This document shows positions 26,924-36,535 of a DNA stretch of 47,288 nucleotides, in pieces; positions within the stretch are counted from its first letter, which is position 1; the number at the start of each line of letters is the position of its first letter. The stretch covers positions 1-47,288 of the forward strand of contig NZ_QUET01000028.1 of NCBI RefSeq assembly GCF_003478445.1, given 5' to 3'. Origin of the DNA: Roseburia sp. AM59-24XD (lineage in GTDB: Bacteria > Bacillota > Clostridia > Lachnospirales > Lachnospiraceae). The notes under the pieces are model-generated. The model was not told where the DNA came from. It searched no databases and saw only the letters and a list, made by a program, of their open reading frames with translations. The translations under genes and the position numbers were made by a program.

Positions 26924-29900
26924 ATGGGTATGGAGTCTGTCTATAAATTGTCGGTACTTCTTAACGTAGTAGACAACCTGTCCGGACAGATGAACACGAT
27001 ACAGGGAAATGTATCCGGAAGCATCCAAAAGCTTGACTCAGCCTTCGGAACCATGCAGAAAGCCGGGGCAGCTCTGACGGGAGTTGGTGGAGCTATCCTC
27101 GGAGTAGGAACCAAGTTGGTGACATCCACCTTCGATACACAGAATGCACTCGGAGAACTGTCATCACTGGGAGTTAAAGACCTGAAGGCGGTAGAAAATG
27201 CAGCAAAGAGCTTCTCAGACACATGGGCAGGAACGAGCAAAGCTGACTTCATCACAGCATCTTATGATATTAAGTCAGGTATAGCATCGTTGACGGATGA
27301 GGGCGTGGCTCAGTTCACACAGTTGGCAGCCTTGACAGGTAAAGCCACCAAGTCCACCACAGAGGAGATGGGCTCACTGTTTGCTACAGGATACGGTATC
27401 TACAAGGGTGCCTATGATGACCTGTCAGACCTTGAGTTCGGTGAGATGTTCTCCGCAGGAATCGCTACGGCGGTTAAGAATTACAAGACATCAGGTTCGG
27501 AGATGGCGAGTGCGATCAGTACGTTGGGAGCTACGGCAACGAATAACAACGTGCCACTTGAGGAACAGCTTGCTATCCTTGGACAGTTACAGACAACTAT
27601 GTCGGGCTCTGAAGCCGCGACAAAGTACAAGTCCTTCCTGAATCAGGCAACGAAAGCAGGAGAGGCACTCGGATTGCAGTTGACGGATGATAACAACCGA
27701 CTGCTCTCCACACCGGAAATCCTTGAAAAACTGAAAGGAAAGTACGGAGAAACCATAGACGCAGTAGAGAAGAAAGAGTTGAAGGATGCCTCGGAACAGA
27801 TGAGGCGGTTGCCATGATCGACCTTCTCTACAACAACGTGGACTCCCTGACAACCGGAGTGGATGACTTATCGGCATCCATGAAGCAGGGGTCATCAGTC
27901 ACAAAGGAGATGGCAGAAGCCATCAACAACACGCCTGAGCAGAAGTTCCAAGTGCTAAAGCAACAGATACATAACAATGTTGAGGAACTTGGAAACGGAC
28001 TACTTCCTGCGGTCAATGACACAATGGATAAGGTGAGTGGTCTGATCAAGCGCGGAGGCGAGTGGATAAGCAACAACCAACAGACGGTACAGACCATCAT
28101 GAACATAGCGTTGAAACTTGGAATATTCCTTGTGGTAGCCGGAAGCGTGATGGGAATAGTGGGAAGCCTCGGCAAGCTTTTCTTGTCGATGAAGAACACG
28201 ATCGGGATAGTGAAGACCGCGGTGATGGGACTTAACACAGCATTCCTTGCATCGCCCGTGACATGGGTCATTGCCGGGATAGTTGCCCTGATAGCGATAT
28301 TCGTTGTCCTATGGAACAAGTCGGAAGCCTTCCGGAACTTTTGGAAGGGACTATTTACACAGGTTCAAAATGCAGTACAACAAGCATGGACGAGCATACA
28401 GCCTGCGCTACAGAAACTCGGACAGAAGCTGACCGAACTATGGCAGGCGGTACAGCCGATCATCCGGATTATAGAAAAAGTCGGAGCCGTTGTCCTAACT
28501 GTCCTTGGTGCTACTTTTGCCGGGGCGATACAGGGAGCACTCTCAGCACTGACTCCTCTGATCAATGCACTGACAAGCTTCACATCATTCGTGACCAACG
28601 TAGTGAATGCGGTCGTTGCACTATTCCGGGGCGATTTTTCAGGAGCCCTCGACTTTGCATCAGCCGCAGCCGATGATTTTAAGAACTTCATCCTGAACGG
28701 ATTCGATGCGATTCTCTCATTTATCGGTGGCTTTGCATCCGGATTCTTGGATGCGGTGGGCGGTGCCCTGTCCGCAATCGGAATTGATGCGTCAGAGACG
28801 ATATCGAAGATGAAGGATACCGTGAAAAACGGGCTTGAAGCTGTGAAGGGATTCTTCGGAAATATCTTAGGGGCGGCATCCGATACGGTCAAGGAAAAGC
28901 TTGGCAACATGAAAGCTGCATATGAGGAACACGGTGTGGAATCAAAGGTGTGGCAGCCGCAGCTATGGAAGGTGTGAAGGGGTATTTCACATCAGGATAC
29001 ACCTTTATAGACAACCTGACAGGCGGCAAGCTTACGAGTATCAAAAACTCAGTAAGTGAGAAAATGTCCGGAGTTGCGGAGACGGTATCATCCAAGATGT
29101 CCGCAGCGAAGGAGTATGCATCAACACAATTATCGGCAATGCAGGCATCTTATGAGTCTCACGGAGGCGGTATCAAGGGTGTGGCAGCCGCAGCTATGAC
29201 GGGCGTACAGAATACGTTCTCGACAGCATACTCGGCACTGGACACTATGACGGGCGGAAAGCTTTCAAGTATCAAAAATACTGTGAGTGAGAAGATGTCC
29301 GGGGTTGCAAACGCAGTGTCAACCGGAATGTCGGCAGCCAAGAACTACGCAACAACACAATTATCTGCGATGCAGGCATCCTATCAGTCACATGGTGGGG
29401 GCATCAAGGGCATCGTGGCAGCAACAATGACCGGGGTGCAGGGTACCTTCAGTACAGCGTACTCCGCGATCAACACATTAACAGGAGGAAGGCTTGAGAG
29501 TGTCCGCTCTACGATTGCTAACAAAATACAGTCAGCGAGAGATACGGTCAACTCCGTGCTTGAAAGCATCAAGTCGGCATTTTCGTCTAAGCTTCAGGCA
29601 GCTCATTCAGTAGTGACCGGAGCAATATCACGAATCAGGTCAGCCTTCAATTTCTCGTGGCATTTGCCTAGCCTGAAGCTCCCACACATCAGTGTGAGCG
29701 GAGGAGTTGCTCCTTTTGGAATTGGCGGAAAGGGTTCCCTGCCGCATTTCTCTATCCAGTGGTACAAGGATGGAGGTATCCTGAACGGAGCTACGATCTT
29801 CGGACAGATGGGCGGTAAGATGCTCGGAGGCGGAGAAGCCGGAGCTGAGGCAGTCCTTCCACTTGCCACTCTGTGGACAAAGATGAAGGAAGTTGTCGGC

Positions 29901-30197
29901 AACGTAGTCAAGGGCGAGAATGAGGAGAGCAAGTCAGATGTACAGCAGACAGGCGCAAGTATTACAAGCGCATTGACATCCAAGGCTTCAACCTTTAAGC
30001 GCGAGAAAGAGACAACCACAACAACAAACAGGGAGACAATAACTACAGAGAGATGGGGAAAGAACGGAAACATGAGCATCAACAGCATCCACTTCACGGT
30101 AGACATCAGCAAGATCAAAGACTTGCCATTACTCTACAAGCTGATAGATGAGCTGAAGGATGCACAGAACCGGACGGATGTACCTGTCAATGCGTAG
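26924..30197 (+). CDS. tape measure protein, two frameshifts
   Basis: Determines tail length and is injected with the DNA. N-terminal coiled/helical region (SVLLNVVDNLSGQMNTIQGN), TMP core (ALGELSSLGVKDLKAVENAA), central hydrophobic helices (ALKLGIFLVVAGSVMGIVGS, VTWVIAGIVALIAIFVVLWN), three 77-residue repeats, and a conserved C-terminus with GGILNGATIFGQMGGKMLGG and GEAGAEAVLPL. Frame breaks at ~27790 (GCC(T)TCGGAACAGATGAGG) and ~28934 (GGTG(G)TGGAATC) each need one base; the joined product is 1091 aa. Start at 26924 behind TAGGAGGTGG. Confidence 0.88.
28930..29621 (+). repeat. three 231-bp (77-aa) tandem repeats in the tape measure gene
   Basis: Units begin at 28930, 29160 and 29391, each opening H-G-G-G-I-K-G then a VAAAAM(T/E)GV helix, LTGGKL-SIKN, SEKMSGVA and TQLSAMQASY. 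The third unit diverges in its second half. Repeat number would change tail length in 77-residue steps. Confidence 0.8.
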
Positions 30198-30210
30198 GAG
30201 GTGAAACAAG

Positions 30211-30771
30211 GTGCTTTATGTAAGAGACAAGGTAGCAAAGCTTGGAAATGTGATACTCGGAGGAGAAGTCACGAGCGTGGAGATCACGGAAGCCGGAAGC
30301 GTATATGTAGCACAGGATGAAAAGGGACGGTATAAGAAGTCCCAACCTGTGGGATATGAAAATGGCAAGGTGAACATTGATATCCTGCTTGAAGACATGA
30401 GCGGATACTCCACGCTTGCACAGCTTAGGGATATGCAGAATCTCTTTAAGGGGAACGGGCAGGACAAGCCGAAGCTCCTTCCGATCGTCAACGATGACTG
30501 TGCTGCAAGAGGAATCACGCAAGTGTATTTCAAGACCCTGACATCCAAGAAAGTGATCTCAGAAAGTAAGAGAATCGCCACCTTAGAGCTGTGGGCTCCG
30601 AACATTGGCACAGTCAAAGTAATCAAGAAAAAGAAGAGCACCAAGAAAAAGAAGAGCACCAAGTCAAAGAGAAGCAAGAGTAAAAAGAGTAGGACAAAGA
30701 GCCCTGCAAGGGATAGCCGGAGCACAAACAGAGCTAAGAAAAGGGCTAGGAAGATAACCAAAAAGAGGTAG
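30211..30771 (+). CDS. tail/baseplate protein with extreme Lys/Arg-rich tail
   Basis: 186 aa, GTG start behind AGGAGGTGAAA. Residues ~1-133 are beta-rich (MLYVRDKVAKLGNVILGGEV, VNIDILLEDMSGYSTL) and sit where XkdP/gpN-like hub proteins are found between tape measure and XkdQ-like genes. The last ~53 residues are mostly Lys, Arg, Ser and Thr (KVIKKKKSTKKKKSTKSKR...), an unusual basic tail possibly binding DNA or wall polymers. Not assigned to a family. Confidence 0.65.
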   Translation: MLYVRDKVAKLGNVILGGEVTSVEITEAGSVYVAQDEKGRYKKSQPVGYENGKVNIDILLEDMSGYSTLAQLRDMQNLFKGNGQDKPKLLPIVNDDCAARGITQVYFKTLTSKKVISESKRIATLELWAPNIGTVKVIKKKKSTKKKKSTKSKRSKSKKSRTKSPARDSRSTNRAKKRARKITKKR

Positions 30772-30783
30772 GAGGTGAGCAGC

Positions 30784-31536
30784 TTGGGAGAGAAGAAATT
30801 GATATCCCCGGAATTTAGGGTGACAGTCGGAGAGTATGAGATCAAGGACGGGGTAGAGGTGGAATGCTTCTCAAGCCGCGAGTCTCATATTGATTGGTGC
30901 CGGGTGGAACTGTCACCAAGGCTTCAGGGACTAATACAGTTCAAAGATATGGATGAGGCTCAGGTAGAGCTTGGATATGAGGATGACTTCGATACGCTGA
31001 TAGATGGATATGTCCGGTGCAACGGGAGTGACTACTGGAAGGAAATCATGATCAAGGATGACATGATGAAACTGGAAAGAGCAACTGTGAAGGGGACGTT
31101 CATTGACTGTACACCACAGGATATCATCCGGTACATCCTGACACGGGCAGGAATAACAGCTTACGAGCTGACGGATGAGGTGTACGGCAAGAAAAAAGTC
31201 TACTCAATAGAAGAGAAGAGCGGAACGGCTGCAATAGCGGAGATCAATAGCTCATGGGGGATAAGCAACCCATTCTTCTTCCAAGAGAAGATATTCCACT
31301 GGGGAACCAAGAAGGAACAAAAAGAACTATATGTCCTCGAAGAGGACGAGACGATCATCTCACTGAATAAGTATGGCGATATGTGGGAGGCTGAGACAAT
31401 AGCCATCCCGTGGATACATCATAGTCAGGAGGTTATCGTGGAACACAGTAAGTACAGCGGTACCGTGGTTGTCGAGAAGACGATCGTTCGGAGCGATGAC
31501 TCGGGGGCTGTGCATATGTATATCTATTGGAGGTGA
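30784..31536 (+). CDS. baseplate hub protein (XkdQ/gpP-like)
   Basis: About 250 aa. Beta-rich with the hub pattern: VECFSSRESHIDWCRVELSP, LELGYEDDFDTLIDGYVR-type strand, then GTFIDCTPQDIIRYILTRAG (a domain common to XkdQ/Gp44-like proteins). The TTG at 30784 is preferred over GTG 30775 because AGGAGGTGAG would overlap the latter. Confidence 0.75.
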   Translation: MGEKKLISPEFRVTVGEYEIKDGVEVECFSSRESHIDWCRVELSPRLQGLIQFKDMDEAQVELGYEDDFDTLIDGYVRCNGSDYWKEIMIKDDMMKLERATVKGTFIDCTPQDIIRYILTRAGITAYELTDEVYGKKKVYSIEEKSGTAAIAEINSSWGISNPFFFQEKIFHWGTKKEQKELYVLEEDETIISLNKYGDMWEAETIAIPWIHHSQEVIVEHSKYSGTVVVEKTIVRSDDSGAVHMYIYWR

Positions 31537-31541
31537 TGGAC

Positions 31542-31835
31542 GTGTCGGATATGATGAAGAACTTTGTAAAACAGGAGCTTGATGATCAGATCAAGACAAA
31601 CTATCCACACATGAGATATCCTCCGTGTATTTATGCGAGGGTGGTGAAGGCTTCCAAGAAAGAAGATGTCTACACCGTTACTCTCAAGATTCTTGACAAA
31701 AACAAGCAGACAGACACACGATTCCCGGAGGTTCCGATGGTATCCACGAAGGTTCCTGTGGAATCCGGAGACATCGTGGTTGTGATGCTGCTATACGGAG
31801 AATGTGACCCGTATATCGTGGGGAGGTGTGACTGA
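31542..31835 (+). CDS. small baseplate protein (XkdR/DUF2577-like)
   Basis: 97 aa with an OB-fold-like beta pattern: YPPCIYARVVKASKKEDVYT, VTLKILDKNK, VESGDIVVVMLLYGECDPYI. This fits the DUF2577/spike-adjacent protein of contractile tails. Start GTG 31542 behind GGAGGTGA; the stop overlaps the next ATG. Confidence 0.65.
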   Translation: MSDMMKNFVKQELDDQIKTNYPHMRYPPCIYARVVKASKKEDVYTVTLKILDKNKQTDTRFPEVPMVSTKVPVESGDIVVVMLLYGECDPYIVGRCD

Positions 31836-32260
31836 TGCAGATGGTGACAGAAGAGGATGTTGACCTCATGCTTGATGTAGATGGTCAACCTACAGCCGGG
31901 ACAGATGGTCAGTCAGAACTTGCTGAAGATGATATGTGTTGGCTCCAAGACCTGAAGAACGAAGCTCTCACGGAGGAAGGAGAACTCTTCTACGAGGATG
32001 AGGAGGGTAACGGAAGCTATGGCTTCGGTATGCTTGACTTTGGTCAGGAAGAGTTCGATGAGTTCACAAAGCTTGAGATACAGCAGAGGATAAGATCGAA
32101 GATGTCAAAACGCAGCTACATTGATGCAGCAAGCATCAACATAGATGTGAGCTTTGAGGGGCACAGCTACAAAGCCCGGGTGACATTCAAAAGAAATGAC
32201 AGCAACACGGTGTACGGTATAAGCATCGAAAGTGACGGAGTGGAGGTGATAGTAGAATGA
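31835..32260 (+). CDS. baseplate wedge protein (gp25/DUF2634-like)
   Basis: 141 aa. Acidic N-terminus, then the lysozyme-like wedge motif region GYGMLDFGQEEFDEFT-type (here YGFGMLDFGQEEFDEFTKLE), an IQQRIRSKMSKRSYIDAASI helix and a terminal beta pair. Links sheath to baseplate. Overlaps the next gene by 4 bases. Confidence 0.75.
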   Translation: MQMVTEEDVDLMLDVDGQPTAGTDGQSELAEDDMCWLQDLKNEALTEEGELFYEDEEGNGSYGFGMLDFGQEEFDEFTKLEIQQRIRSKMSKRSYIDAASINIDVSFEGHSYKARVTFKRNDSNTVYGISIESDGVEVIVE

Positions 32261-33390
32261 TAGATGAGGACATCATGGAGAAGATCATACCGATTCCTGA
32301 CGAGGAAGAGGAAATGGAAAACATAGAAGCAGAGCTTGCAGAGGCGGACTTCCCGATCACGAACTTCAAAAAAGGCGGAGTGTTCTATCATATCATCCGG
32401 ATGTTTGTGACATTGTTTATCGAGCTGAAACAGCTTGCAAGGACGATCTTGAACTCCTGCTTCATCCTCCATGCACAAGGAGATTGGCTTGAGATCAAAG
32501 CGGCAGACTTCTCCAAAAGCCTGAAGGAGGCTGTGAAAGCGAGAGGCTATGTGACAGTGTACCGGGCAGAATATGACAATGCCGTACAGATAACAAAAGG
32601 GCATTGCTTCAAGACGGAGCCGGATGCATCAGGCAACGAGCTGAAGTTTTACGCTGTGGAAGATACGGTCATAGATGCCGGAGCTCAGACCGGGAAGGTG
32701 CTTGTGGAAGCGGAAGAACCGGGAACCTACTACAATGTAGCACCGGGCAAGATAACTATATCCATGATACATATTGATGGAATGGACTATGTAACCAATG
32801 AAAAAGAGTGGCTGATCAGGGAAGGAGCTGACGTGGAAGACTACGAAGACCTGAGAAGCCGATGTACAAGTAGTTGGGCGGAGCTTGCGACAAGAACGAT
32901 TGAAGAAAAGCTCAGAAACGCTGCAAGGTCAGTGCCGGGTGTACTGGATGCAAGGGTGGACGCACAGCATCCAAGAGGTCAGGGTACCGTTGATATTATC
33001 ATCACGAGCTCTGCCGGGGAAGCATCACCGGAGCTGACAGCAAAAGTTGAGGAGGCAGTCGAACCTCTGAAGGGACAGTATGCGGACTATCTTGTCAGAT
33101 CGAGTGAGGTAGTTGTACAGGACATCAATGTGATCATATACCTTGCACAATATGCTTCAACAGATGGAGTAAAAGAGAAAGCACAGAACATCATCACCAA
33201 CGTCATGAAACTGCCGAGAGATGAGATGAATACCCTGTACAAGGACAGCATCATCAGTGCTTTGTGTGAGATTGAGAACTACAGGAAGACGGTGTTCAAA
33301 GCCCCGACAGAAGATATGGAACTCAGTGGAGACAAGGTGATCATGGCAGGGAACATCACCGTGGAGGTTAAAAATGTAAAGGGAGAGTGA
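32257..33390 (+). CDS. baseplate J-like protein (Mu gp47/XkdT)
   Basis: 377 aa. Baseplate J pattern: GDWLEIKAADFSKSLKEAVKARGYVTVYR, EPGTYYNVAPGKITI, then EDYEDLRSRCTSSWAELATR and RSVPGVLDARVDAQHPRGQG. Structural wedge protein of contractile tails. Intact. Confidence 0.88.
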   Translation: MIDEDIMEKIIPIPDEEEEMENIEAELAEADFPITNFKKGGVFYHIIRMFVTLFIELKQLARTILNSCFILHAQGDWLEIKAADFSKSLKEAVKARGYVTVYRAEYDNAVQITKGHCFKTEPDASGNELKFYAVEDTVIDAGAQTGKVLVEAEEPGTYYNVAPGKITISMIHIDGMDYVTNEKEWLIREGADVEDYEDLRSRCTSSWAELATRTIEEKLRNAARSVPGVLDARVDAQHPRGQGTVDIIITSSAGEASPELTAKVEEAVEPLKGQYADYLVRSSEVVVQDINVIIYLAQYASTDGVKEKAQNIITNVMKLPRDEMNTLYKDSIISALCEIENYRKTVFKAPTEDMELSGDKVIMAGNITVEVKNVKGE

Positions 33391-33394
33391 TAAG

Positions 33395-34633
33395 ATGGAA
33401 AGCTTTATTGAATATATGTGGTACCTCTTCACCTCTCCTTTTAAGAAAGTCAAGAAAACCCTGAATCACTGGTACACCCTGTGCAAAGTGTTCGGGAAAA
33501 GGCTTGATGAATGCAAAGAAGACCTTCTCCGGGCAAGGGATGAAGGCATGGTTGCAACCTGTAGCGATGAGATGCTCTCGGTACACGCAGCAGACCGAAA
33601 TCTGAGCAGATACACCGGGGAATCACCGGATAACTTCCGATCACGAATAGCAATGTATGAGGAAGTGTGTCAACTTGGAGGACTGAATGAGGGCATTATC
33701 CTCGCGGTAAAAGCTCTCGGATACACCAACCCGGTCATCCGAAGTGCAAGGGACTTCAAAGGTGATATAACGAGGTGGGCGGAGTTCTACCTGATCATTG
33801 TCATGGACGTGGATGAAGAGCATCCGATCGCCTTTAGCATCCTAAGAAAGACCGTCCGGCAATGGAAAGAGGTTGAAGCCAAAGACAACTACTATATGGA
33901 ATACAAGACGGAAGTCAAGGAGCCTCACACGGGGGCATTCCAAAGAGTGGACTATAAGAAGTTTATCTACTTCTATGATTATCTGAAGCTTGATGGAAAA
34001 TGGCAGCTTGATGGTAGCCATCTCCTTGATGCGGTGGTACATGGTTATCCTACACGAATCGGATACCTGTACCGGAGTAGATACGAGCAGCATTCCGCAG
34101 GACTGTCAATGGCATCCTTCCGGAACAAACATACGCTGATCACAACAGTGAGTGCAAAGATGGGGTTCCGGGCGTATGCAAATTACTTCGAGGGCTTCTA
34201 TCTGAAGACAGATGGAAAATGGCAGCTTGATGGCAGCCACACACTGGATGCCTTAATATACAACGGGGGTATCCGGTGGAGCACTGGGTACCGGGTAGAA
34301 CATGAGCAAAATATCCGGATAAAACAGCAGTACAGGGCGCATAGTGTCAGCAACAGATATGACATAAGCCGGGAGAATGTGGCGTACAGGCTCACGATAG
34401 ACTTCTTTGAGTACCTGAAGCTCAATGGACTGTGGAATCTCACAGGGTCGAGAGCGATGGACTCTCAGAGAGTAGAGTATCCGACAAAACAGTCCTATAA
34501 AACGGCAGTACACAACAAAGAGAATCTGACCGTCACATGGCACGAAGAACACAACCTCTTCTTCCTTGACGGTACATGGAGCCTTGACGGTTCCAAGATC
34601 ATAGACGCATATCAAAAAACGGAGGTAATGTAG
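33395..34633 (+). CDS. tail protein, Mu gp48-like head plus repeated fibre motifs
   Basis: 412 aa. The N-terminal ~165 residues resemble gp48/P2 gpI-type baseplate-tip proteins (YTGESPDNFRSRIAMYEEVCQ, LAVKALGYTNPVIRS). The C-terminal half carries four copies of an L-x-G-x-W-x-L-x-G-S-x-x-x-D motif (YLKLDGKWQLDGSHLLDA, YLKTDGKWQLDGSHTLDA, YLKLNGLWNLTGSRAMDS, FFLDGTWSLDGSKIIDA), interspersed with variable beta-rich stretches. The repeats suggest a fibre shaft or carbohydrate-binding module. Confidence 0.75.
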   Translation: MESFIEYMWYLFTSPFKKVKKTLNHWYTLCKVFGKRLDECKEDLLRARDEGMVATCSDEMLSVHAADRNLSRYTGESPDNFRSRIAMYEEVCQLGGLNEGIILAVKALGYTNPVIRSARDFKGDITRWAEFYLIIVMDVDEEHPIAFSILRKTVRQWKEVEAKDNYYMEYKTEVKEPHTGAFQRVDYKKFIYFYDYLKLDGKWQLDGSHLLDAVVHGYPTRIGYLYRSRYEQHSAGLSMASFRNKHTLITTVSAKMGFRAYANYFEGFYLKTDGKWQLDGSHTLDALIYNGGIRWSTGYRVEHEQNIRIKQQYRAHSVSNRYDISRENVAYRLTIDFFEYLKLNGLWNLTGSRAMDSQRVEYPTKQSYKTAVHNKENLTVTWHEEHNLFFLDGTWSLDGSKIIDAYQKTEVM

Positions 34634-34635
34634 AA

Positions 34636-35016
34636 ATGGCAACAAAAAGCGTTATCACAAAGATTCGTAGAAAAAAGATGGCTGAAGCGAGCCATACTAC
34701 AGGGAAGATCGCGAAGATCACCCACATCGCCCTTGGAAGTGGCGGAGTGGATGCAAACCGCAAGGTGATCGAGCCTCTTCCTGAGAATGTAAGACTTAAA
34801 CATGAGGTAATCAGAAAACCATACACGTCATCCACAAAGGTGTCAGAGACGAGCTATGAGTACGTGATCAAACTCGAAGAGAATGAGCTCATCGGCGTGG
34901 AGATCAGCGAGATGGCTCTGATTGATGAGGATGGCGATGTGGCTGCGTTCTCAAATTTCTTGGCAAAAGGCAAGGATGAGACGGAAGTGACCTTCACCAT
35001 CGAGGACAACTACTAG
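34636..35016 (+). CDS. tail-collar fibre-like protein
   Basis: 126 aa. Pattern of the phage tail-collar N-terminal domain: ITKIRRKKMAEASHTTGKIA, KITHIALGSGGVDANR, and ELIGVEISEMALIDEDGDVA. Anchors the fibre/tip module to the baseplate. Behind GGAGGTAATG. Confidence 0.75.
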   Translation: MATKSVITKIRRKKMAEASHTTGKIAKITHIALGSGGVDANRKVIEPLPENVRLKHEVIRKPYTSSTKVSETSYEYVIKLEENELIGVEISEMALIDEDGDVAAFSNFLAKGKDETEVTFTIEDNY

Positions 35017-35028
35017 GAGGTGTAGAAG

Positions 35029-35235
35029 ATGGCAAACCTGAAAGCATCAGACAACCCTACATTCAACACAGAGATGGAAGCGATGGAGAGAACTACTCCG
35101 GGACACTATTCTGAGTGGAATAAGAGACACCAACAGCTTCTTGACAATGATCAGTACCTGAAAGACCAGAAGGATGACGAAGGCTTCAGTGTGGTCGATG
35201 GCAAGCTGTGTGTAACATATGAAAGAGAGGACTAA
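35029..35235 (+). CDS. small fibre-module protein, 68 aa
   Basis: MANLKASDNPTFNTEMEAME then HYSEWNKRHQQLLDNDQYLK; helical, ends with a beta pair (VDGKLCVTYERED). Good RBS (AGGAGGTG). It lies between the collar protein and the DGR target and may connect the two or help the latter fold. Not a named family. Confidence 0.6.
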   Translation: MANLKASDNPTFNTEMEAMERTTPGHYSEWNKRHQQLLDNDQYLKDQKDDEGFSVVDGKLCVTYERED

Positions 35236-35239
35236 GAAG

Positions 35240-36463
35240 ATGAGTAAAATTACAGAGCCGATGTTATTGGACGCAACAGGCAAGGAAATCGTGGAGAAAC
35301 TCCACACACAGAATATGCTTCTGAACCTTATGGCAGGAGCAGCAATGGAAGGTACAACGAGCATGGCTGAGATCAGGAAGATCGTGCAGGCAGGCAAAGC
35401 ATCTGAAGTGTACAACATCGGTGATCAGATCGTGGTGCCGTGGACAGATGTGGCTACCGGACAGAAATATGAAGCAGTGGGAGACATCGTCCACTTCGGA
35501 AATGTAACTTTAAAGGATGGCGAAGAAGTGCCGGGTATGTTTATCCAGTGGCATTATGCGACTCCGTTCGGTGTACAGTTTGACAACAATGAGGCATTCT
35601 ATACAGCGAGTGAAGCAGAACTCCCGGCAGGAACCTACAACATCACGGTTGGAGCTAACTGGGGAAAAAACTGCAAAACTGGCGAGAAATATCAGTTTGT
35701 ACTCACCAAGCCTGTACCACAGGGCGGTATGCTTGTAGGATTTTGGGGAATGCCTGACAAGACCCCGGCAGAGTGGAGAGTCAGCTCCTACAGGGACGGA
35801 GCATCCACTGAAGCAATCGAGACCGTGAACGTAACAGCAGGCTCCACAGGAACATCCCTCGGTACATTTACTCCGGCAGGAGATGGCTCTCTTAACAGTC
35901 TTCACCGCCTGAGCTATGGATATAACAGGTGGTCACAGAGTGCTATGAGACAGTGGCTCAACTCCGACAAGCCTGCCGGACAGTGGTGGACATCTCAGAA
36001 TAAGTTTGACCGTGTACCGGAACAGCACGCAACAAAAGCAGGCTTTATGAGCGGCTTTGAGAAAGAGTTCCTTGACTGCATTCAGCCGATCAAGGTAGTG
36101 ACTGCCCTCAATACGGTATCTGACAAGGCAGACGGGGAAACAGAGGTCACATATGACACATTCTTCCTTCCATCCTTGGAACAGATGTACATTACCCCTC
36201 AGCTTGCCGGAGAAGGCGATGTTTGGGAATATTGGAAGAGAGCGTCCGGAATGTCAACAAAGATGCAACAGTGGCAGACATATCCTCAGATCAGAACCTA
36301 TGCGATTGAAAGCCACACATCAGCGCAGTACGTGCGCTTGCGCTCGGCTAGTCGTGACGACGCGTGCAGTACGTGGAATGTGAACAGCTCGGGCGGCGTC
36401 AACGACGGCTACGGCGGCGCAGTCCACGCGCTTCGCTGCGCCCCGGTTTGTGTTATCTGCTAA
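35240..36463 (+). CDS. DGR target: variable receptor-binding tail-tip protein
   Basis: 407 aa, start at 35240 behind GAGAGGA. The N-terminal ~100 residues anchor and trimerise (helical, then beta). Residues ~105-200 are a beta domain with GTYNITVGANWGKNC. The C-terminal ~200 residues look like a C-type-lectin fold (SLNSLHRLSYGYNRWSQSAM, RQWLNSDKPAGQWW, FFLPSLEQMY) of the kind varied by DGRs (DUF6273-like). It ends in the variable repeat YVRLRSASRDDACSTWNV...GGAVHALRCAPVCVIC. Position at the end of the tail-fibre module indicates the host-recognition tip; variation occurs only in the last ~45 residues. Confidence 0.9.
   Translation: MSKITEPMLLDATGKEIVEKLHTQNMLLNLMAGAAMEGTTSMAEIRKIVQAGKASEVYNIGDQIVVPWTDVATGQKYEAVGDIVHFGNVTLKDGEEVPGMFIQWHYATPFGVQFDNNEAFYTASEAELPAGTYNITVGANWGKNCKTGEKYQFVLTKPVPQGGMLVGFWGMPDKTPAEWRVSSYRDGASTEAIETVNVTAGSTGTSLGTFTPAGDGSLNSLHRLSYGYNRWSQSAMRQWLNSDKPAGQWWTSQNKFDRVPEQHATKAGFMSGFEKEFLDCIQPIKVVTALNTVSDKADGETEVTYDTFFLPSLEQMYITPQLAGEGDVWEYWKRASGMSTKMQQWQTYPQIRTYAIESHTSAQYVRLRSASRDDACSTWNVNSSGGVNDGYGGAVHALRCAPVCVIC
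36322..36453 (+). repeat. DGR variable repeat (VR)
   Basis: Matches the template repeat at 36974-37099. All nine unambiguous differences are at template adenines: 36323 (G), 36329 (T), 36351, 36359, 36369, 36395 and 36396 (G), 36425 (C), 36447 (T). Further A changes fall in the AAC tract, where VR has six codons (36401-36418) and TR four. The 3' end GCGCTTCGCTGCGCCCCGG is identical in both and is the likely initiation-of-homing segment. The adenines vary NNY codons, which cannot become stops. Confidence 0.95.
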
Positions 36464-36480
36464 TCGCGGCATCATGTATC

Positions 36481-36508
36481 ATCCCCTGCACCCACGGATG
36501 CAGGGGAT
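36481..36508 (+). promoter_or_regulatory. hairpin 27 bp downstream of VR
   Basis: ATCCCCTGCA (36481-36490) and TGCAGGGGAT (36499-36508), a perfect 10-bp stem with loop CCCACGGA. Other DGRs carry a GC-rich hairpin or cruciform just after VR needed for target recognition; position and shape fit. No U-tract follows, so a simple terminator role is less likely. Confidence 0.6.
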
Positions 36509-36535
36509 AGACCAAAAAGAGAAGGAGGACATGGT

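Noticed and set aside
30216..30845. Long hydrophobic frame on the minus strand
   Set aside because: It is the complement of the Lys-rich plus-strand gene, whose AAG/AAA codons read as Phe/Leu; it has no RBS and opposes the operon.
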